Source of the DNA: Hymenoscyphus infarciens
Taxonomy: Eukaryota; Ascomycota; Leotiomycetes; Helotiales; Helotiaceae
Length of the DNA: 20,959 nt
NCBI GenBank assembly: GCA_001414345.1
Contig: LLCB01000576.1
Location: forward strand, 1-20,959
Direction of reading: 5' to 3'
Positions 1 to 9,321 of the stretch are shown one piece after another. The notes under the pieces were generated by a model. That model was not told where the DNA came from, did no database searches, and saw only the letters and a list, made by a program, of their open reading frames with translations. Made by a program: the position numbers and the translations under genes. Within the stretch, counting starts at the first letter, position 1; every line of letters begins with the position of its first letter.

Positions 1-1279
1 ATATATATATATAAAATTAATTTATTAAGTAATATAATATATAAGAGATTTCAAGTCTTTCTAGTCACGTTTCTAAGCTATTACTAATACTACTAAAGTA
101 ATATTAATATATTAGTCGCTATATACGTATAATACGCGCGAGTTAATAAAGCTAAAAAGTAGCGATATAGTTATACTAACGTTAGATAAGTTATATAGCT
201 CTTAGAAAAGCTAGTTATAATATTTAAACTTAGCTTTTCTAAAACTCGAGTTTAGTTAAATTAGTATACTTATAGTAACTAAGAGAGATAAACTTAGAAA
301 AACTTCGTAAAGCTAATTTTACTTTAAGAATACTTGTTTTATATTTTTTTTTTTAAAAGATATACTCGGGAATATTATTAAGAGATAATACCTTACTTCG
401 ACTTAAGAGCTTACTTAGTACGTATATAATTTAATTTAGATATATAAGATTTATATAGAAGTATAGAATTAAAAGATTCTTATATATATATATTTTAGTA
501 TATATTCTATTAACTCTAGACTAAGTCTCTAGTAGTTATAGTAGTAATAGTAGTATAAGAAGAAAAGATATATAAGTAAAAGTATATACTAGCTAAACGT
601 TTATATATATTATATTTTCTTTAGTAGTATATATATTAAGAAAGAACTAATATATACGAGCTAAATAAGCTCTAAAGATGTTTATTTATAATAGAAAAAA
701 CTTTACTTAGATATGTTTCACTTAGAGATAATATATTTATAAAACTAAATATTCTATATTTACTTTACTTAGAAATATCTCTTTTCTTTTAAACTACTTT
801 TAAGAATATTTACTTAGAAAAATTATACTTTATTTTTTACTTCTAAAATATTATATTATTTAAATTAGATTAATAAAGTATAGCTAAGTATAAAATTACT
901 TTACTATTATTATTTCTATCTAGCTTTTATAAGCGAAATATTAATTACTATTTTTACTCTAATAGTCTTTAAATATCTAGTAGAAACTCGTAGTTTCTAG
1001 CTAAGACTTTAAGTTCTTTAAATAGAACTTTAAGCTCTATATATTTATTTCTTCTAAATCTCTTATTACTTGAATTGAAAATTCTCTACTCTTTAGTTTT
1101 TAAACTAATAATAATAAGAGAGTACTTTAGAAAGAGTTATTAATACTACGGAATAATATACTTCTAAGACCTAGAGATCTTATATAAAACGTTCTTTCTT
1201 TTTCAAGTATCTTTATAATTATACTTTATTATTTGAATTATTTAAGAGAGAAAAAGAAATAAAATAATAGAACTTACTA

Positions 1280-1640
1280 GAATATTTACTAATTAACGAT
1301 ATCACTCTTAATTAATTTAAAAGAACTAATTTATCTCTTTTACTAAAAAATAGTATTTAGATTAGAAAAGAGAGAGATTCTAGTTAGTAAGATATTTATA
1401 ATAATTTATTAGTATTATTATACTAATATACTTAAAAATTAAGAAATATAAAAAATTAACTTTCTTCTTTCTACTTTATAAGCTTCTTCGCGAAGCTATT
1501 ACTAGTAGTTAAGTCTAGAGTCTTTACTTTTTTACTTAAAGCTTTTATTAGTTAAATCGACGATTAAAAGCTTATAAATACTCTTTAAATTTCTTAAGTA
1601 TTAATAGCTTTAATTATACTTTTTTTTAGCTAAGATATTA
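1280..1640. mobile_element. partial second copy of the same transposon family
   Basis: From about 1378 the sequence ATTCTAGTTAGTAA and the roughly 80 bases after it repeat, with many transitions and small indels, the sequence beginning at 1795 just inside the left terminal repeat of the main element. Weaker similarity extends left to about 1280 (compare ACTCTTAATTAATTTA with ATCTCTTAATTAATAAATA in the terminal repeat) and right to about 1620, where the main element begins. This suggests two family members side by side or one inserted in another. The edges are approximate because the sequence is heavily mutated. Confidence 0.45.
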
Positions 1641-1660
1641 TAGTAGTTATAATAATATAA

Positions 1661-1800
1661 ACGGTAATTATCTATTTTGCTCTCTAAATAATGATTTATA
1701 TCTTAAATATCTCTTAATTAATAAATAATACCTAGAATACCTCTTATTTTTATATCTCTTATTTTTAGAGAGTAAAACTATTAAAATAGAGGTATTCTAG
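1661..1800 (+). repeat. left terminal inverted repeat
   Basis: It pairs with 4784-4923 in inverted orientation. All seven differences are C/T or G/A transitions, the signature of RIP acting independently on the two arms. The inner 69 bp (1732-1800) is itself an imperfect palindrome: CTAGAATACCTC at 1732 returns as GAGGTATTCTAG at 1789-1800. The arm therefore could fold on its own. Confidence 0.88.
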
Positions 1801-4783
1801 TTAGTAAAGATATTTTCCTTATTTATTATTTTCTTTATACTAATATACTAAAAATTTAATAAATATAGTAAATTAACTTACTATTATACTATCTACCTAC
1901 TTCCTAATATATAAACTTTTATAAGTACTCTCTAGTAGTATAATACTCTAATTCTTATACTTTTACTTAATACTTTTATCTCTTAAATTAATAGCTTTTT
2001 AGCTCTTCTAGGTACTTAAATTAACCTTAATTCTAATTTCTTCTTATATAGTAGGATTAATTCTTAGCTTAGTACTATTTATACTAATTTTACTTTAAAC
2101 GTCTATATCCTTCTACTCTTGCTTTTACTCTTACTCTACTACTTTTACTTTATATAATTAATCTAATATTAATAATATAAGGTAATGTCTATTAATATCT
2201 ACTATATACTCTTAATCTATATAGTAATAATACTTATTAATTATACTTTAACTATTACTTAATTATTACTTTTTCTTCTTATCTTAAGTACTTAAAACGT
2301 TAGAGTATACTTCTAGCTTAATAAATCGCTTATTAATTCCTCTTTCGCTAGTAATATTATATCGACGTTATACGCTCTCTATAGCTTACTCGGTTTTGCT
2401 ATTATTACTTATAATTAAGAGTTTATTAAGCTTAAATAGCTCTTCTAGTAGTAGCTTAGATAATAGGAAAAAGTTCTTTAAGCTATTAAAAAAGCTATTA
2501 AATTCCTTTTTATATTCTTCTCTACTATTTCTATCTTTATCTTTATCTTTATTTCTAAGAGATTCTAAAACTCGGTTTTAATAATAGAAGGTAATTTATA
2601 CTTTATTAGTAATAGTAAGATTAGATTAGTAGAGAGGATTATTATTAATATTTTTAAAGAAGACTTCCTAGTCTCTAAACTTATTATTACTTAATCGGTT
2701 ACTATTTTCTTTAAAAACTACTTCTTTTACCTTTTATATACGCTTATAAGCTAATAATATACTTATATATATTCTTAAATTATAGCTAACTTCTTAGTAA
2801 TTACGATACTTATAATTTAATAGTTAATACTCTTAATAAATATATGTTTTTTTTAGTTATCTAATATAGTACTTAATTAGTAGTAGTAAAATACTAGAAG
2901 TAGAATAAAGCTTATTAATTATAAAGAAAGGCTTAAAAGTAGAATAGTATATTATATAATAATTTAAGAGTAAATAGCTATAGTAGAAGAATTATATAAC
3001 ATTAATAGTAAGATATTAGTAATAGGTAATTATATATAAGTAAGGTGATTAATAATCCTAGAAAGAGAGATATAAGTAAGTATACTCTTTAAGGTCGACT
3101 TAGTAGTAATGTTTTTTAAGAGTATTAACTTAGTAGACGTCTTTATTAGTAAGAATAACTTTATACTTTTTAATATACTCTAGCCTTTTAAGATAGAGCT
3201 TTTATAGCTTATTTAAGACTTTAGTATTATTAAATTTAGTAGGTGAATTATAATATAAATAAAACTTCTTTATTATTTAATCTTATATACTATTAAGTAG
3301 TTATATTAGTAGATAATTCTAAATCTTACTCTATATTAAGTTAATACTTTTAATAATGTTTAATATATTATAACTATATTATAAAAGTCTTTTAATAGAG
3401 ATAACCTTATATATAGAATAAATATTAGTTAGAATAGTGATAATGTATTTAGAGAGGGTTTTATTATTATACTTCTTCTTAAACTTTACTATTTATAATA
3501 GAGTTTCTTAGTAAGTATCCTTATCCTTTATATAGTAAAGTCTCTACTAAAGTTATCTTAATTCTTTACTATAGTAAAAGGCGATATTATTTATAATATA
3601 CTAATAATATATAAGAGTATAAGCCTTTAAAAAGGCTATTAGAAGTTGCTTTTATAGGCTTTTTTAGTAGTTACTAATTAGTACCTATTTATTACTATTC
3701 TTATATATTACTTAAAAAGTTTAAAAGGTATATACTATATTTATAAAGTACTACTTCTACGACTTCTTATTCTCTTTTAACAATAACGTCTAATAAATTA
3801 GTAATATCTTGTTATTAGTATTAATTATAATAGTAATTACTAATACTATTTTAAACTTTAATTAAGTATATATAATATTAATCCTAGTAAAGTAGCAGAT
3901 ATATTTAATAATATTATAAAGAGGTTCTAGAGTAATAAATATATCCTTAAATTCTATAGTTTCTTAGTTAATTTAAAAACATATATAGTAAGTAGGATCT
4001 AAATCTTAAAGCGTCTTTATATAATTTAGTATAAGTATAAATAAATTCTTTTCCTCTTTAAGACTCTTCTTATATTACTTTTAAATAGTATAATATACTT
4101 AACAATTTAGTATAGTATTACCTTAGCTAAGTGACTTCTTATTATTTACTAAATTCTTTATTTTAAGATTAAGATCTTAATTAATAAATTTAGTATAGGT
4201 ATTAAGAATATATTATATACTATTCTTATTATAGTAATTAAAATATATATTAGTTAGATAAGAGTAAAAGGTATATACTTAGGGGATTATATACTAAGTC
4301 TTTTTAGAAAGGATAATATATAGATAAAATTTATATATCTCTTTTATCTTATACTTAAGAATAAATTAACTTTTATCTAACTTTATAATCTTATAGAATT
4401 CGTCTTAATTAATTAGATAAACAATTATAGCCTCTTTTACCTTCTTAAGAGTAGGCTACTCTTAACCGATTTATATAATATCCTTTAAAGTATTAGTATC
4501 TACTAGTATAGAATTACCTATTAATTTATTTATAATAGCTTTATCTTATTATTCTTATTAATCGAGCTCTTTTAATATTATATAATAAGGCTTTATATAC
4601 TACTTATACTCTATCTTATCCTTATACTTAAAAGCTAGTATATTAGTAGTAGTAGTAATAGTAGAAGAAGATAGAGAGAGAATAGATTTTAGTACTTAAA
4701 TATTATAAGACATCTTAGTATATAGTTTTAATTTACTTAAAAATAAGTATAAATATATAGTAAAAGTAGTAAATATTTACTAA

Positions 4784-4923
4784 CTAGAATACCTCTATTT
4801 TAACAGTTTTACTTTCTAAAAATAAAAGGTATAAAAATAAGAGGTATTCTAGGTATTATTTATTAATTAAGAGATATTTAAAATATAAATCATTATTTAG
4901 AGAGTAAAATAAATAATTACCGT
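4784..4923 (-). repeat. right terminal inverted repeat
   Basis: This is the inverted partner of 1661-1800, same length, no indels. It carries the same inner 69-bp palindrome (4784-4852), and its outer end reads TAATTACCGT on the + strand. Similarity to the left side weakens rapidly beyond the inner edge. Confidence 0.88.
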
Positions 4924-5024
4924 AATATAAAATATATACAACTATTAGAGAGGTATATAAGATTGTGTTTTATAGAATAATTTATATATTTACTAGGTAC
5001 TAATATAGAAGAAAAGACTAAATT

Positions 5025-5111
5025 AGACCTTTTCTAACTATAGAAGAGTAGATAGCTATATATAAGAGATTTCGACTATATAAAAGAGAGTCGAATAATA
5101 TAAAAAGGTCT
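5025..5111. repeat. nested inverted repeat at the edge of the AT block
   Basis: A 9-bp arm AGACCTTTT (5025-5033) pairs perfectly with AAAAGGTCT (5103-5111). Inside it TTCGACT (5071-5077) pairs perfectly with AGTCGAA (5089-5095). The arrangement would form a stem with an internal hairpin. It may be a remnant of another mobile element end or a chance result of biased composition. Confidence 0.5.
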
Positions 5112-5174
5112 AAAAGCTAAAGTCTAAAGCCTAAAACCTTTCTAAATTAGATAATATAAAATAATAACTACTAA

Positions 5175-5354
5175 AACCTTATAGTAGACGCAGGCGCTCT
5201 GAACATCTTTGCCCGTAACTTTGATTTATGTCGAGTCTTTAATAACCATTGGCTTATAGACCTCACACCAGATGAAACAAATCACTGTTTCTGGGATCTC
5301 CACGCAGCTGAGTTTTGGCCACATAGAAATGCGATCATGTTTGATTTAATGTGA
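5175..5354 (+). pseudogene. possible 3' fragment of a gene cut by the AT block (unrecognised)
   Basis: Directly after the AT block an open frame of 59 codons runs to a TGA at 5352-5354. It has no ATG near its left end and begins after a TAA inside the mutated block. The translated composition is protein-like (Trp, His, Phe, Asp rich, for example around FWDLHAAEFWPHR) rather than low complexity. I do not recognise the family. It could be the C-terminal remnant of a gene truncated by transposon insertion and RIP leakage, or a chance open frame. Confidence 0.2.
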
Positions 5355-6922
5355 CCCAAAGAAAGCTGCTCTCTATTATCGAAAACTTCATCCTGCGTAT
5401 GTCTGAAGCAATCGTGTTAGGTCTTAGACATTACAGAAGCTAATTTAGAATTGGTTAAAGCATCTTTACACTACACCCCCATTCTCAACTCACACTACCT
5501 CCTTCTTTTTACCACCGAGAATTTACCTTTTGTCGTTTTCCTAACCCTCGTTCGTTTCACGAAGGAACGAAGAGAGAGTAGCTCCTGGAGGCGCCTAAAT
5601 TTGGCCTAGAACATTAGGCGGTTAAAGCTGTTGTGAAATTAGATTAGCTCATCGATGTCTTCGTACACACCATCATCAAGTGTCTTCCATCCGTATACTC
5701 GTGTTGGTGGTTTCCAGGTTCCATCTTCTACAGTTGGATAATAAGTAATCATAGAATAATACATCTAAAAAACAACTGCGCCACCGATAAACCCTCTTAG
5801 CGCAAAGAAAGAAAGAAGATAATTAGCCAAGTGAAAACGATCTAAAGTTCATTACTATTCTTTCTAAAAAGACATATCATGTTTCTTCCTCTCTCTACTA
5901 TTAACTCTAAATTATTCTATCGTCTACTAATCGAAACTGTTATATTTCCCCCACTACACCTCTCACTAGGGTACAGTTTAATACTATAACTCTTCCCTTC
6001 TATCCCTATTGAATTTCAAGGTAATAGATAATAACTAGTCTTCTATTCCCATCCTAATAAATCACGACTCTCTTTTCGTGCTCGCAAGGATCCCTTACTT
6101 TACTCTCTCTATTCTCACACAATGTCAAGTATTCTACGAGAACGTTTAGAAGAAGCAAAAAGTCGATTTTCAGATCCTTCCAAACTACAAACAAACCTAC
6201 AGAAACCCAGACCATAAAACATGCAACTCTACACTCGTCACACCAACTTATTCCATTCATAACCATTATGACTCTCAAACTCCACTCTTAAAAGGACCAT
6301 CCATACAAAATCACACTCCCCCAATCCTCCCCCAAAACTCCCCTTTCCCAATAAAACCAAAACAACAAAAGCCTCTCTACATGAACAATCCACAACACTT
6401 CCAACCCCCCCTTTCTTACCATCGAAAACATTTCTACTTCCCCTTCCCAAACCCACACTTACTTCACACCTTGCACAAAGAAACCCCCTCAACAACAAGA
6501 TACGCGTCTACCAACACCGAGTCATGTCCCCTTGATCCCACTGCTCTTCCCCCATAAAGAAAAAAATCAGTAGAAAGCTCGTAGGCAGTCCATTTCATAT
6601 AATTCCATCCACACATAAAGAAACATTGAAATCAATTCAATTTCAACACCCAGGTACCACTCTCTCCAAAAGAGCAACGACTAGCAAAAAACCCCCTGAG
6701 ATATTCATTTGAAGACTACTTCACTAAGAAAGACATCTTTATACCTATCCTTCCAACTTACAAGTTCTTATACCAAAACTCCCGTGGAGCAAACAGGGTT
6801 TCCCTTTTTTGAGTTGTGTGATTTTTCTTTTTAGATCAAGTAAGATCGGTCGTCCAAACCGGACGGTTGTCGAAAACTGACTTCAAAGACACGAACGATA
6901 TTTGACAACGAGATACCCCCCA

Positions 6923-6936
6923 CCCCCCCCCCCCCC
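6923..6936. repeat. run of 14 C
   Basis: An uninterrupted mononucleotide C tract, preceded by CCCCCCA, within a G-poor region. It is a likely length-variable site, and on the complementary strand a G-run able to join G-quadruplex folding. Confidence 0.9.
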
Positions 6937-7102
6937 TGCCTCCGGGGGCAAATCCAACAACGAACCCATCAACAGCCAGCCATCAAATCTCTTTCTTATC
7001 CTTCCGTCCCCAAAAAAATATCTCAAAAGGTCAACCACCTCCTCGAAAGAAGGAAAAAATCTCCTCACTTATCTCCTCGCTTATCTCCTCCCCGCTTCTT
7101 TT

Positions 7103-7138
7103 ACCTTTGAAACAATACTTACCTTTGACACAATACTT
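7103..7138 (+). repeat. 18-bp tandem duplication
   Basis: Two head-to-tail copies of ACCTTTGAMACAATACTT (7103-7120 and 7121-7138) differ at one base. The preceding 7060-7090 segment also repeats TTATCTCCTC twice, so this looks like a slippage-prone stretch. Confidence 0.85.
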
Positions 7139-7222
7139 ATCCTCGTTTCCCCAATGTGCTTTCAAGCAACCAATACCTCAAATCGCAAAAACCCAAACCC
7201 ATAGCCACCCTCATCCCGACCA

Positions 7223-7242
7223 GGGGGGGGGGGAACCCCCCC
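7223..7242. repeat. G11-AA-C7 hairpin block
   Basis: Eleven G are followed by AA and seven C, giving a self-complementary block that can form a tight GC hairpin or contribute to a G-quadruplex. Copy number of the runs may be unreliable in an assembly. Confidence 0.85.
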
Positions 7243-7781
7243 ATCAGCCAGAGAAGCATCACCCAAGACTCATCCACATGCCCCAACCAAAACGAAATAC
7301 AGACCTCGCACTAATATCGGTGCTGATTTTTGAGTGCTGGTTTTTGATTTACAATCCACCGTTGAGAATGAGGGCTTTTATGCCTCCCTACCCCATCTTC
7401 TTCCATGTCAAATGTGCCTCGTATTTTCTGTTTCAAGTTGCAGGTATCGGATGAGATGCCATTTCTTCGGAAATTCCGTTGATGAAAAAGGAAGGATGTG
7501 GTGGTTATAAATGTGTTTTTCATATTATACCATAACATAATTACCATCTCTATCCTCCTCTCACCCTTTCACCTCCTCCCTCCCCCTTTCACCTCTTCCA
7601 CATCTCGAATTATCATTACATTATCTCAATCCCATCCCAAGATATAATGCCGTCCATATCCCATAATCCATATCATCCCAAAACATCCCTTCCCGATGTC
7701 TTATACATTATTAAAGGAACGCACCATAACGACATGCCATCTAAAAAAGAAAACCGACAATACCAACCCGTTGAAGAAAAC

Positions 7782-8870
7782 TCAAGCACAAGGAACAACA
7801 TACAACCCAATAGCACTCGCCCTACTATCCTGAAAAAAATCCAGCTCCACACCTCCCACGCTCCCCACAGAATAACTGACCGTCTTCCCTGACTGACAAG
7901 GGAAATTCGCAATCGTGTAATTCGTCCCCGGAATAATCTTGATCTTCCCATAATCAGTAGCTACCTTGGGCGTACTCGCAAACGTCGTACCAGCATTAGC
8001 GACCCCATCGAGTAGAGCGAAATCAAGACCCCCATTTGAACCTTCTTGTTCCAAGCCCGAGAAATAGAATTTCGGCGTGTAGGGGTTGAGATCAGAACCA
8101 TAGGGGAATTGGAAAACAAGCGAGCAAGTGCCAAGGTAGGGTTCGACGGCGGGGATATCGAAGTTGAAAAGTGTCGTGTTGGAAGCGGAGATATACGCAG
8201 TATATGAGTTTCCTGAGGATTTATCCGGGTTCGTGAGGGAGGTCGGTACAATGAGGTGGGGGAACTGGAATATGCCTCCCCCAATATCCCCAGGACATGA
8301 TACTGCGGGTGTTGAGGTGTTGACTGCTCTTGGTGTTGTGTTGGCGTAGGAAGCTGGTTCCGTTCGTGCAGCACTTGTCGAGCTCGTCGTTGGATCTGGA
8401 CGACCAAGGACTGCGCAGCCGAAACCACCTGCCAAAAGTTCAATCTCGGAACAGCCTGTTTTATCTTCCTTCGTGTCGGCGAAGATAGCTTGACTTCCAT
8501 CATCCCCCGGTCCCGCAGAAGGACAAGCCAACCATTTCGCACCATCCCCATGCAAAATATGGAAATCATCCGAGAAAGTGAAAACCGTATTCTGGGGAAC
8601 GCCTTGGGTACATTGAAGTTGCGAGGTGCTGGGGGAGATAATGCACGTGTGTTTTTGTGAGTCCCTCAGGCTCTTCTCCTCGAGGATGTAGGAGCCGAGA
8701 GGGAAAGTGCCGCCGATTTTTGGTTGACCGATTGTGTCTTGTCTGATGTTTGGATTTCCTGAGAGACCCAGGGCGTTGAGGGAGAATGTGCATTGGGTGA
8801 CTTGACGGGGGAGTAGAGCTGCGAGAGTACTGGAGGCAAAGCCTAGGAGGATGGTCGTTGAGGAGACCAT
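7782..8870 (-). CDS. secreted protein with But2-type C-terminal domain
   Basis: A single-exon frame of 362 residues. Residues 1-18 or so (MVSSTTILLGFASSTLAA) form a signal peptide with a hydrophobic core, followed by LLPRQ, a possible processing site. Residues about 27-155 form an N-terminal domain seen in fungal cell-surface proteins: a GxxxxRQDTIGQPKIGG-like stretch, several Cys, then ACPSAG. A Ser/Thr/Pro-rich linker covers about 158-190. Residues about 192-362 resemble the Ubiquitin 3 binding protein But2 C-terminal domain (PF09792), with FPHLIVP near its start and a TCSLVFQFP motif in the middle. I count four Asn-X-Ser/Thr sequons. The protein is probably exported to the wall or medium. 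Despite the domain name a ubiquitin role is not implied, and its biochemical function is unknown. The ATG at 8868-8870 is the only start that gives a signal peptide. No GPI-type hydrophobic tail is present. Confidence 0.85.
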   Translation of the reverse strand: MVSSTTILLGFASSTLAALLPRQVTQCTFSLNALGLSGNPNIRQDTIGQPKIGGTFPLGSYILEEKSLRDSQKHTCIISPSTSQLQCTQGVPQNTVFTFSDDFHILHGDGAKWLACPSAGPGDDGSQAIFADTKEDKTGCSEIELLAGGFGCAVLGRPDPTTSSTSAARTEPASYANTTPRAVNTSTPAVSCPGDIGGGIFQFPHLIVPTSLTNPDKSSGNSYTAYISASNTTLFNFDIPAVEPYLGTCSLVFQFPYGSDLNPYTPKFYFSGLEQEGSNGGLDFALLDGVANAGTTFASTPKVATDYGKIKIIPGTNYTIANFPCQSGKTVSYSVGSVGGVELDFFQDSRASAIGLYVVPCA

Positions 8871-8968
8871 GTTGAGTATCGAGTTTCTTTTTGGCTGCTC
8901 GGAGAAATGTCTTCACAATTTGCGGCCTCTCTGAGTTTGAGGATTTTCGAGGACGTTTAGAAGGTGGG

Positions 8969-8988
8969 ATATATTAAACTGATCCAAT
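8969..8988 (-). promoter_or_regulatory. putative TATA-like and CCAAT elements of the But2-domain gene
   Basis: About 100 bases upstream of the But2-domain start codon the - strand has an AT-rich TTAATATAT element (8969-8977 on +). Just upstream of it lies a CCAAT box (CCAAT at 8984-8988 on +, ATTGG on the gene strand). Spacing and order suit a fungal core promoter; assignment is by inspection only. Confidence 0.4.
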
Positions 8989-9073
8989 GATTTTTGAGGT
9001 AATGACTGAAGACAACCTCTTGTCTGGTGTGGGAGTCAATTGCTTTTGGGAGGAATATCAAAAGATGATGATG

Positions 9074-9142
9074 GGATGCCGGATGTCGGATGTCGGGTGT
9101 CGGGTGTCGGATGTCGGGTGTCGGATGTCGGATGTAGGATGG
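9074..9142. repeat. heptamer minisatellite (GGRTGTC)n
   Basis: Nine consecutive 7-bp units run from 9074 to 9136 (GGATGCC, then GGATGTC or GGGTGTC variants, last GGATGTA), followed by a partial GGATGG. Variants differ by A/G at position 3. It lies about 200-270 bases upstream of the But2-domain gene start. Unit length is not a multiple of three, so it is not coding. Confidence 0.92.
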
Positions 9143-9253
9143 TTAGAACAGGGTTTGAGTTTGTGAGATAAGATATGATGGTTGTTGAGGAAGGAGCTGA
9201 TTGGTGTTACCCCGTTGGTTCCTGCCTTTGATATATCTGTGATGTTGGCGGTG

Positions 9254-9321
9254 GTGGTTGGAGGAGAAGTGGTTGGAGAGGAAGTGGTTGGAGGGGAAGT
9301 GGTTGGAGAGGAAGTGGTCGG
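9254..9321. repeat. 15-bp minisatellite
   Basis: Four complete 15-bp units of the form GTGGTTGGAGRRGAA (starts 9254, 9269, 9284, 9299) plus a partial fifth GTGGTCGG at 9314. Because the unit is a multiple of three it produces an artificial repeating - strand frame (Pro/Leu/Gln), which I do not regard as a gene. Confidence 0.92.

Larger units (their letters stand above)
1661..4923. mobile_element. RIP-degraded DNA transposon with 140-bp terminal inverted repeats
   Basis: The segment is bounded by long terminal inverted repeats (1661-1800 and 4784-4923), each exactly 140 nt and matching at 133 of 140 positions with no net indel. Each starts ACGGTAATTA reading inward. The 7-bp sequence AATATAA directly precedes the left end (1654-1660) and directly follows the right end (4924-4930), as expected for a target site duplication, although AT richness makes a chance match possible. 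The interior of about 3 kb presumably held a transposase, but RIP has filled it with stops and I recognise no domain. Length and long repeats resemble fungal Mutator-like elements such as Hop of Fusarium. hAT or other classes are not excluded, and a 7-bp duplication fits neither the 9-bp nor the 8-bp rule exactly. Confidence 0.8.
1..5186. repeat. AT-rich, RIP-degraded repeat block
   Basis: The whole stretch is dominated by A and T, with TpA very frequent and CpA and TpG almost absent; remaining C and G sit mostly in CpT, ApG and CpG contexts. In filamentous ascomycetes this is the known outcome of repeat-induced point mutation (CpA to TpA on either strand). No reading frame of useful length survives: stops are everywhere, and the only listed frame over 60 codons (2396-2581) is low-complexity Leu/Ser/Lys. 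The right edge is sharp: by about 5187 composition returns to normal. At least one DNA transposon relic (1661-4923) and part of a second copy lie inside, so the block is at least partly a mutated transposon nest. Such blocks are usually heterochromatic; that is family knowledge, not something visible here. Confidence 0.9.
5355..7781. other. gene-free, G-poor intergenic region
   Basis: No convincing coding region on either strand. From about 6060 to 6520 the + strand is rich in C, A and T and almost lacks G, and C-rich or CT-rich tracts continue to about 7700. Open frames here, on both strands, are products of this bias (Pro/Thr/His-rich on +, Gly/Val/Cys-rich on -). Inverted arms CGCCTAA (5592-5598) and TTAGGCG (5614-5620) lie in the left part. 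A run of 14 C at 6923-6936, an 18-bp tandem duplication at 7103-7138 and a G11-AA-C7 block at 7223-7242 lie further right. The last few hundred bases probably include the 3' untranslated region of the secreted-protein gene on the - strand. Confidence 0.6.

Noticed and set aside
2396..2581. 61-codon frame in the AT block
   Set aside because: Low-complexity Leu/Ser/Lys translation of CT/TA-biased DNA inside a RIP block with no conserved features.
6054..6498. Overlapping - strand frames of 74 and 86 codons
   Set aside because: They exist because the opposite strand lacks G and so lacks stop complements; composition is Val/Gly/Cys biased, with no recognisable domain.
6902..7454. + strand frames starting with a poly-proline run
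   Set aside because: The proline run is simply the C14 homopolymer; the rest is compositional and the two frames overlap out of phase.
7961..8569. 202-codon - frame overlapping the secreted protein
   Set aside because: It is a shadow of the But2-domain gene in another phase; only the overlapping frame has a signal peptide and domain features.
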